Positions 57,964 to 64,000 of a DNA stretch of 64,000 nucleotides are shown one piece after another. The stretch is from Streptomyces blattellae. GTDB taxonomy: Bacteria > Actinomycetota > Actinomycetes > Streptomycetales > Streptomycetaceae. Made by a program: the position numbers and the translations under genes. The stretch lies in the NCBI RefSeq assembly GCF_009709555.1, contig NZ_WJBG01000248.1, positions 25,620 through 89,619 of the forward strand, written 5' to 3'. Position 1 is the stretch's first letter. Every line of letters begins with the position of its first letter. Under the pieces are notes generated by a model. The model did no database searches, was not told the origin of the DNA, and was given only the letters and a program-made list of their open reading frames with translations.

Positions 57964-58805
57964 GCGACGTCTTAACCCAGCTGCTTGTCCCCACCGCCCT
58001 CGGCATGATTGTCGGCGAGTGCACCGAGGTCTCCCCCTGGCTCGCGCGCCGCATTCTGCGCGGCGCCGCGCGCATGCTCGGAAACTCCGAGGCCACCGAC
58101 CGTTACGAGGCAGAGTGGCTCGCACTGCTGGAGGAGCGGCCAGGCAAGCTGCTGAAACTGTTTTTCGCGATCTGGATCGCGCTGCGCGGCACCTGGACGC
58201 TGCGGGCCATCAACCGGCCCACCGTCTCCACGTCGGCGTCGCCCTCGGGCCGAGCCGACGACTCCCGCGCCGAAACGCCCTCGGAATCCCAGGTCCCCGG
58301 CAGTCGGCACGCCCAGGCCGGAAATCAGCCGGCAGACCATCACCGAGGTGTCACGGTTTCCGGGCACTACCGCAGCCCCGGATTGCTGGGGCGATCGTCG
58401 CAGCGCCGCCGCCCCTGGCCTTGGATGCTGCTGGGGATCGTAGTTCTCGCATCCTGGCTCACCCACCTGAGCAAGACTGCAGAGGGCCCGGCAGACTTCG
58501 TCACGACCTCCATCGCGTTGTCCTGCCTCGGACTACTGGGCTGGATCTACTGCGCGATGACCGTCAAGCGGGTCCGGGCCCGTCTGGCCACCGGCTCGCT
58601 GCCGAGGGACGGCTGGGCTCTGCGGATCATGCGGGTTCCCGATGGTTCCGCCCGACGCATCAGGAGGGCCATCGCCGACGGCCAGGACGTGCGCATCGTC
58701 ATCCCCGGCCGCAGTGCCAACATCCGCCACGTCGTTGATGTCCCGCCGCTGAGCGGCTTGGCGATCGTGCTCCGGCCGCCGCACCGGCGTCGTCCACGAC
58801 GCTAG
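57960..58805 (+). CDS. PadR-coupled membrane protein with a TTA codon
   Basis: 281 residues. A hydrophobic N-terminal stretch (DVLTQLLVPTALGMIVGE), a helical segment ending FAIWIALRGTW, a Ser/Pro-rich linker at about 95-150, then two membrane spans (WMLLGIVVLASWL, TTSIALSCLGLLGWIYCAM) and a basic tail. Codon 5 (57972-57974) is TTA. GTG 57960 is preferred for the overlap; ATG 57945 is in frame. PadR genes are often paired with a membrane target of this kind. No family recognised. Confidence 0.78.
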   Translation: MSDVLTQLLVPTALGMIVGECTEVSPWLARRILRGAARMLGNSEATDRYEAEWLALLEERPGKLLKLFFAIWIALRGTWTLRAINRPTVSTSASPSGRADDSRAETPSESQVPGSRHAQAGNQPADHHRGVTVSGHYRSPGLLGRSSQRRRPWPWMLLGIVVLASWLTHLSKTAEGPADFVTTSIALSCLGLLGWIYCAMTVKRVRARLATGSLPRDGWALRIMRVPDGSARRIRRAIADGQDVRIVIPGRSANIRHVVDVPPLSGLAIVLRPPHRRRPRR

Positions 58806-58819
58806 TTTCTACCGGTACG

Positions 58820-58850
58820 GGGGCCTTGGCGGGGAAAACGCCAAGGCCCC
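58820..58850 (+). terminator. Hairpin terminator
   Basis: GGGGCCTTGGCG pairs with CGCCAAGGCCCC (12 bp) around a GGGAAAA loop, 15 bp past the membrane gene stop. Confidence 0.85.
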
Positions 58851-58942
58851 TCCGCGTTCCCCCAGCTCAGCATTCACTGTCAGTGCCAGATGTCACGATG
58901 CGACCGCATTACGTCACGCCAGCTGGATGGAGGGCCACCCTC

Positions 58943-60146
58943 ATGGGGAAAGCATCACGGCGACGCCGAGAACACAGGCAAGGGCAATCACCACGTCCAG
59001 TGACGCTGACCTTCTGCGACGTCGACTTCGAACGTGGTTCCCGCGCCCACGGCCGCGGGGTCGCACCCGCACCGCCGGAAGGCTGGGTGATCGGCCGAGC
59101 CGGGCTCGTCCACGCCGAGTGGAACGGCGAGGAACTGCGGGTCACCGGCCAGGAACTGATCGAGGGTCCCCGCCCCGCCAGCCGCATGATCAACGCCCTG
59201 CACGGCAAACAGCTTGTCATCGGCCACGGCATCCTCACCACCGACCTCCGCGTGGCCGCCATGGTCACCGAGGTATCCCGACTCCCTCCTGAAGCGAACG
59301 GTCGACACCCTCGCCTTCGCCCACCGCATCCGCGGCAAGCGCTACCCCACCGGCTGCGGCCTGGCCGCCCTGGCCAAGGCCAACCTCCGCGATCCGCGCA
59401 CCAAGCCCGACCAGCCCTCATCCGCCCCCGGACTGCGACCGGGCGGTGGCATGCACGGCATGTCTCCCGAACGCGGCGACAGCGATCCACGCGACGACGC
59501 CCTGCTCGTCGGCCGCCTCTGGCAGACCATGATCACCACCAGGGCCCTGTCCTGGGGCGCGGGCAGCCCTTCGTGGACGCACTACCACGGCAACACCCGC
59601 CCCGGCACTCCCGCCGGAGCCGCCGCCCTGGCGGACGAGAACGTCGCCGAGCTCACGGGACAGCAGCGTCAGATCGAAGCCGTCGAATGGCGGCAACGGG
59701 TCCGCTTCGAAGGCCGCGTCATGCGCCCCACCAACACCGACTCGGTCGCCGCGATGCTCGCCCTCCACTCCGCCACAGACCTCCCCGCACCCCAGCAGGT
59801 CCGCGAGCTCGCAGATGCCCTGCAGGAGGCCGGAGAACTCCCGCCGGACCATCTGGACACCGAGGATCTCCTCACCGCCGTCCAATACCTCGGCCCCCGC
59901 CAGAACATCGACGTCCGCGAACGCATCCTCGACGGCAGGAAGCTCACCAAACTCCTCAGGGAGAACCTCGCTATCTATCTCTGGGAGGTCACTCATCCGG
60001 AATGGATGGCCCAGTTCTGGGAGACCCGCAGACTCGCCAGGACCACCGCGATCGGCGAGCTCCGCCTGTCCCGCCTCAAGATCGAGCAGCGCAAGATCCG
60101 CGGACGCGTGCTCGACGCCGTCGAGCAGAAGGACAACGCACAATGA
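58943..60146 (+). pseudogene. RNase H-fold/DnaQ-like nuclease gene, frameshifted
   Basis: From ATG 58943 (GGAGGG upstream) the frame reads well to about 59275 (LTFCDVDFERG, LHGKQLVIGHGILTTDLRVAAMVTEV), then turns Arg/Pro-rich. The protein continues in another frame from about 59277 (PDSLLKRTVDTLAFAHRIRG, GCGLAALAKANL) to a stop at 60146. One extra base in GAGGTATCCCGAC joins them. IGHxIxxxDL and LLxRTVDTL resemble an exonuclease III/DnaQ-type core; that family call is tentative. The whole would be about 400 residues. Confidence 0.7.
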
Positions 60147-60438
60147 CGCTCTCTCAAAGAGAGCCGAGCAACGCGCTGCGGGAAATTCACTCGCCCGGTT
60201 GCCCTCGACGTTGACCACCCCGCCTGCCCCCTACGACAAGTTCACCTAGCTCTGAACACATCAACTTGCTATGGAGGGCCCTCGATGCCGGCAGCAGTCG
60301 TCGAGTCGGAGTGACACCCTCACCGACGACAGCAAGGGCACGGCACCCCCGGACAGAGTTCACGGGGCGGCCTCGGCCGTCACCTGCGGTTCTATCGGCG
60401 AACCCTGATTGTCAGTGGTGCGCGAGACCCTGTTGCTC
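60147..60438. other. No gene recognised
   Basis: About 290 bp between the frameshifted gene and the zinc-ribbon gene. I see no coding frame, repeat or hairpin that stands out. Confidence 0.5.
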
Positions 60439-60813
60439 ATGACCGCAGCATCGTCCCGCAGCACTGCCTTCGATCAGCAGATTCCCGACTGTCTGTCTAC
60501 GGTCGGACCCGGCTGGCGCCCTCTGCTGATGCGGCTGCACGATCAACTCCTTGCCCTGGCCCCGGACTATCGCCTCGAAGAACTCACGCCGAGGCTCGGC
60601 GGGTTGAGGATCTACGTCGCGGACCGGTTCGACAGCGACGGCGAGTTCGACGGCACCTGGGCCGACACCGCCGGCCGCCTCGCTGAAGCGGCAGAGGTCG
60701 AAGCGGAGAAGACCTGCGAGACCTGCGGCAAGCCGGGCCGCATCCGCTTCCACGGCGACCAACACGGCACCTGGATCAAGGCCCTGTGCGATGACTGCAG
60801 GGGCACACCCTGA
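60439..60813 (+). CDS. Hypothetical protein with C-terminal zinc ribbon
   Basis: 124 residues from ATG 60439 (a TTG at 60409 would add 10). An amphipathic helical half (LMRLHDQLLALAPDYRLEEL), the segment GGLRIYVADRFDSDGEFDGTW, and two CxxC pairs (CETCGKPGRIRFHG, then LCDDCRG) that should bind one zinc. The pattern of an acidic FDSDGEF loop plus a zinc ribbon recurs in actinobacterial hypotheticals. No function known. It precedes the TnsA-like gene by about 140 bp. Confidence 0.7.
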   Translation: MTAASSRSTAFDQQIPDCLSTVGPGWRPLLMRLHDQLLALAPDYRLEELTPRLGGLRIYVADRFDSDGEFDGTWADTAGRLAEAAEVEAEKTCETCGKPGRIRFHGDQHGTWIKALCDDCRGTP

Positions 60814-60954
60814 CACCGCTTTACATCATTGCGTGAGACACCAAGCGAAGGGGATGAGTACATCACTTTGCAAATTTTCGACTCCCGGTGCCATCTTGTG
60901 ATCAATTTCAGAGAAAGGCCGCAATCGCTGAGCAGAGGATGCTGCCGTGGATAG

Positions 60955-61623
60955 ATGGGCGACGCAACGAGGGCAGTGATCCCGTCGGAGTCAAGTCACC
61001 TTGACCAGTTGGCCATGGAGTATGACGGGGATGTCACCCAGCGGGATCGGCTACGGCTCGATAACGACTGGCCTCGTCGGTGGAGTTCGTCATGGCGAGT
61101 GGGTGTCGGCGAAGTCTGCTGGCCGATCCGCGACATGGCACACGTGCCGGTGCTGTCATCACGGCCGATGCGGGGGTTCACCTGGCGGGCGAAACAGCGG
61201 CATCGCCCCGGCCTGGAGGTGATGGCCTCAACAGGCAGGATGCACGGCTTCGAGTCGCTGGAGGAGCTGCGCTTGCTCGTCGCGCTGGACTTCTTGAAGG
61301 CATCGGAGGTGCTGTCGCAGCCGTTCCGGCTGGACTTCGAGCATACGGGCGGACAGGCATGGCATATCCCGGACTTCCTGGCGGTGATCGACGGCGGGAT
61401 GTGGCTGCTGGACGTCCGGCCGATGGAGCTGATCAAGGAAGAGGACGCGCTGAAGTTCGCGGCGGCCAGGGAAGTGGCGGCCGCCTGCGGCTGGCGGTAC
61501 TCGGTGATCGCGGGCTGGCGCCCGCATGTCTGGAGCGTCCTTGATCATCTGTCCTCGCGCAGGCGGCCGGCGAGGGACCTGCTGTCGCGGTACGACGAGA
61601 TGTGCATGAGTGCGTACGGGTAG
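60955..61623 (+). CDS. TnsA-like heteromeric transposase endonuclease subunit
   Basis: 222 residues. Core at 95-190: HGFESLEELRLLVALDFL (E100), FRLDFEHTGGQAWHIPDFL (D140) and MWLLDVRP (153-156), then KEEDALKFAAAREVAAACGWRYSVI. This matches the restriction-like E-D-(D/Q)xK TnsA nuclease, except the last motif reads DVRP, with Arg in place of the catalytic Lys; K161 follows. Tn7-like TnsA cuts 5' ends during transposition and works with TnsB. The next gene is instead an IS21 transposase. Confidence 0.78.
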   Translation: MGDATRAVIPSESSHLDQLAMEYDGDVTQRDRLRLDNDWPRRWSSSWRVGVGEVCWPIRDMAHVPVLSSRPMRGFTWRAKQRHRPGLEVMASTGRMHGFESLEELRLLVALDFLKASEVLSQPFRLDFEHTGGQAWHIPDFLAVIDGGMWLLDVRPMELIKEEDALKFAAAREVAAACGWRYSVIAGWRPHVWSVLDHLSSRRRPARDLLSRYDEMCMSAYG

Positions 61624-61719
61624 ATGTGTAGGTCTGTGTGCACGTGTCGGTCGCGTCAGTGAGGTGTCTCGGCCAGGCTCGGCGGCGTTGATGGCGTCGG
61701 TTGTGCTGCGGGGTGCCGG

Positions 61720-63168
61720 ATGGTTCTGGATGCGGAACGCTGGCTGGAGTTGCGTCGGTGGCGTGGTCTGCTGGAGGCCGGGGCGACACTGGCGGAGATC
61801 GCCCGGGAGACCGGTCTGGACTGGCGGACGGTGAAGAAGTACCTGGCCGACGGTGTGGAGGACGGGCCGCCGAAGGCGGCCGCGCGGCCGGTACGTCAGA
61901 AGGCTCAGATGGTCCGTCAGTTCGCTGCGGTCATCGATGCGATGCTCCGGGCCGAGCTGCTGATCAAAGGCACGGTGGTGCACGAGCGGCTGGTGGCCGA
62001 GTACGGCTTCACCGGCAGCTACCAGCGCGTCAAGCTGTACTTGCAGGAGGCCCGCCCCCGGATCGCGGCCGAGCTGGGCATGTCCGTGGACGAGATGCGA
62101 CGGCTGCACCGCCGCTTCGAAGTGATCCCAGGCAGCCAGGCTCAGGTCGACTGGGGCGACGAGGGCAAGGTCCTCGCCCACATGGGCATCGAGAAGGTCT
62201 ACTCCTTCCACATGACCTTGTCGTACTCCCGCGACCCGTTCTGCTGCTTCACCACCAGTCAGGACATCGAGACCTTCTTCGCCTGCCACCGGGCCGCGTT
62301 CGCGCACTTCGGCGGGGTGCCCGCGACGATCGTCTACGACCGCACCAAGACCGTGGTCCGTCGCCACGTCGCGCCGGGCAAGGCAGTCCCCCTGCATCCG
62401 GAGGCCGTTGCCTTCGCCGGGCACTACGACTTCGAACCGGACGTGCTGGCCGCCTACCGGCCCACCGGCAAGGGCCGGGTGGAGCGGCAAGTGCGGATCG
62501 TGCGCGACCACGTGCTGGCCGGCCGCTCCTTCTCCTCGATCGAAGAACTGGACGCCGCGTTCCTGGCCTGGGTGCCGCTGCGCCGCGCCCGGGTGCACGC
62601 CACCCACGGCGAGATCATCGGCTTCCGCGCCCGCCGCGACCACGCCGCCCTCAAGCCGCTGCCGGCCACCGACTACCTGCCCGCCCACCGAGAGTGGCGC
62701 CACGTCGGCAAGGACTGCCTGGTCTCCTTCAACGGCAGCCTGTACTCGGTGCCCGCCCGCAAGGTCGCTTTCCGCCAGCTCGTCGAGGTCCGCGCCACCG
62801 CAGACAGTGTCACCCTTCACGCCGTCGGCCCGGACGGGCTCAAACGCGACCTCCTCGCCGAGCACCCCCGCGCCTGCCGTCCCCGCCAGCGCGTCGTTGA
62901 CGAGGCGCACTGGGACGGCCTGCCCGACGGCCACACCCGCGCCGTCACCATCAGCCACGAAGACTCCGAGCCGGCGGGCGGCACCGTCGTGCCCCTGCAC
63001 CGCTCCGCTCCCACCCCGGTCACAGGCCCTTTGCAGGCGCTGCTGACCCGCAACGCTGCCGCGGCTGTCGCGGTCGAGCGCCGCCCGCTCTCACTCTACG
63101 AACAACTCGCCCACGCCCACCCCGCCCCATCTCCCGCCCGTCTGCGAGCCGTTGAGGAAGACCGTTGA
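61720..63168 (+). CDS. istA: IS21-family transposase IstA
   Basis: 482 residues. HTH at about 22-42 (TLAEIARETGLDWRTVKKYL). DDE domain: first Asp in QAQVDWGDEG, second in TIVYDRTKT, Glu in GKGRVERQVR. A C-terminal beta domain follows (VSFNGSLYSVPARKV). Full length and intact, so potentially active. ATG 61720 is the first start of the frame. Its stop overlaps the istB TTG start. Confidence 0.93.
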   Translation: MVLDAERWLELRRWRGLLEAGATLAEIARETGLDWRTVKKYLADGVEDGPPKAAARPVRQKAQMVRQFAAVIDAMLRAELLIKGTVVHERLVAEYGFTGSYQRVKLYLQEARPRIAAELGMSVDEMRRLHRRFEVIPGSQAQVDWGDEGKVLAHMGIEKVYSFHMTLSYSRDPFCCFTTSQDIETFFACHRAAFAHFGGVPATIVYDRTKTVVRRHVAPGKAVPLHPEAVAFAGHYDFEPDVLAAYRPTGKGRVERQVRIVRDHVLAGRSFSSIEELDAAFLAWVPLRRARVHATHGEIIGFRARRDHAALKPLPATDYLPAHREWRHVGKDCLVSFNGSLYSVPARKVAFRQLVEVRATADSVTLHAVGPDGLKRDLLAEHPRACRPRQRVVDEAHWDGLPDGHTRAVTISHEDSEPAGGTVVPLHRSAPTPVTGPLQALLTRNAAAAVAVERRPLSLYEQLAHAHPAPSPARLRAVEEDR

Positions 63169-63935
63169 ACGAACTGGTCACCACCCGCATCCGTGCCACC
63201 GCCCAGCGGCTCGGCCTGACTCACCTGCCCGAACAGCTCGACGCCTTCGCCCGCCGCGCCGAGGAAGCCTCCATGGGCTACCTCGACTTCCTCGACCTGG
63301 TCCTCGACGAGGAGGCCGCCCACCGCGACGAGCGCCGCTTCCGCAGCGCGCTGCGGCTGTCCAAGCTGCCGCACCACAAGACGCTGGACGACTTCGACTT
63401 TTCCTTCCAGCCTGAGCTCGACCCCCGCCGGGTCAAAGACCTCGCCTCGCTGTCCTTCGTGGAGGACAAGGGCAACGCCGCCCTGCTCGGCCCACCCGGG
63501 GTGGGCAAGACGCATATCGCAGTCGCCCTCGCGGTCGCCGCCTGCCGAGCCGGGTTCTCCGTCTACTTCACGACGCTGGACGACATGGTCCGCAAGCTCA
63601 AGAGCGCCGACACCATCGGCCGCCTCGCCGGCACCCTGCGCACCTACACCCGCCCGAACGTTTTGGTCGTGGACGAGATCGGCTACCAGCCCCTGGACCG
63701 CGCCGAGGCCAACCTGGTCTTCCAGCTGATCTCGAAGCGCTACGAGAAGGGCTCGATCATCCTCACCTCGAACAAGAGCTTCGGAGAATGGGGACAGGTG
63801 TTCGGAGATGAGGTACTGGCAACAGCCATCCTTGACCGGCTCCTTCACCACTGCGAGGTCATCACGATCAACGGCTCCAGCTACCGGCTCCGCAACCGCC
63901 TCGCCGCCCTCCAGGAGAACGAGCAGGTGGCCTGA
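63165..63935 (+). CDS. istB: IS21-family helper ATPase IstB
   Basis: 256 residues. An N-terminal helical IstB region, Walker A GPPGVGKT at about 109-116, Walker B LVVDEIGYQPLD, and SNKSFGEWGQVFGDEVLATAILDRLLHHCEVI, which is diagnostic for IstB. It assembles on DNA and activates IstA. The start is TTG 63165 in a TTGA overlap with istA, so translation is coupled. Intact. Confidence 0.93.
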   Translation: MNELVTTRIRATAQRLGLTHLPEQLDAFARRAEEASMGYLDFLDLVLDEEAAHRDERRFRSALRLSKLPHHKTLDDFDFSFQPELDPRRVKDLASLSFVEDKGNAALLGPPGVGKTHIAVALAVAACRAGFSVYFTTLDDMVRKLKSADTIGRLAGTLRTYTRPNVLVVDEIGYQPLDRAEANLVFQLISKRYEKGSIILTSNKSFGEWGQVFGDEVLATAILDRLLHHCEVITINGSSYRLRNRLAALQENEQVA

Positions 63936-63962
63936 CCCGGTACGGCCAGAACGACACGTCTA

Positions 63963-63996
63963 CGCGTACCCCTCACGACATACAAAGGGGTACGCG
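63963..63996. other. Inverted repeat at the IS right flank
   Basis: CGCGTACCCC (63963-63972) and GGGGTACGCG (63987-63996), a perfect 10-bp stem with a 14-nt AT-richer loop, 27 bp past istB. It may be the istAB terminator or part of the IS terminal structure. Confidence 0.6.
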
Positions 63997-64000
63997 GACA

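Larger units (their letters stand above)
61624..64000 (+). mobile_element. IS21-family insertion sequence (right end at or beyond window edge)
   Basis: The two genes istA and istB overlap in the IS21 order. ACGTGTCG at 61642-61649 recurs inverted at 63952-63959, fitting subterminal repeats. Exact ends are not resolved: the left end falls between the TnsA stop and about 61640, the right end near or past 64000. Confidence 0.75.

Noticed and set aside
61228..63000. A 590-codon minus-strand frame over istA
   Set aside because: It is a mirror of istA, which has intact HTH and DDE motifs and IS21 order.

Overview
The window is high-GC actinobacterial DNA that reads as a Streptomyces chromosome: very strong G/C at third codon positions, many GTG and a few TTG starts, GGAGG-type ribosome sites, a near-canonical sporulation gene ssgB, Streptomyces-type palindromic repeats and rare TTA codons. 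From ssgB to argC (about 1.1-49.3 kb) the gene content matches what I recall of the conserved ssgB-arg neighbourhood of the S. coelicolor core. Everything after argC (49.4-64 kb) looks accessory.

Layout. 0.3-9.7 kb: tRNA-Val(CAC), a PGPGW membrane protein, ssgB, a CGNR zinc-finger protein, a DsbA-like protein, pabC and pabB (folate), a five-gene tRNA cluster (Gly, Cys, Val x3), a zf-TFIIB protein and an APH-like kinase. 10.3-19.9 kb: a membrane Ser/Thr kinase, an rRNA methyltransferase, and corrinoid/siroheme genes: a CysG-like bifunctional enzyme, a BluB-CobT fusion with a huge low-complexity N-terminus, and CobL. 20-29 kb: acetyltransferases, a HAD phosphatase, a small sigma-like factor, a Tat-exported glycerophosphodiesterase (glpQ1 type) with an upstream PHO box, an acyltransferase, a TetR-MFS pair with an operator, and an aldo/keto reductase.

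29-31.7 kb carries argH and argG, with ArgR boxes in front of argG. 31.9-34.2 kb holds an internally duplicated secreted protein, a leaderless flavin-type oxidoreductase and an L,D-transpeptidase. 34.2-42 kb is the most striking block: a two-component system divergent from ferric-reductase 1, a mono-FMN protein, ferric-reductase 2, a triple-FMN protein and the flavin transferase ApbE. Together these could form a complete membrane and extracytoplasmic flavin electron-transfer chain. 42-44.2 kb holds a repeat-rich spacer and an ECF42 sigma factor with its DGPF partner. 44.3-49.3 kb is the arginine operon argC-J-B-D followed by argR, all tightly coupled.

49.4-64 kb: a divergent HTH/TPR regulator faces asnB (with a TTA codon), a NUDIX gene and a UDP-glucose dehydrogenase. 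Then come small DNA-binding proteins, an ASCH-like protein, a PadR-membrane protein pair, a frameshifted nuclease-like gene, a zinc-ribbon protein, a TnsA-like endonuclease, and directly behind it an IS21-family element (istA, istB) whose right end lies near or beyond the window edge.

All functions are read from motifs, order and spacing; no database search was run. Start sites are chosen from ribosome sites and overlaps and are flagged where ambiguous.
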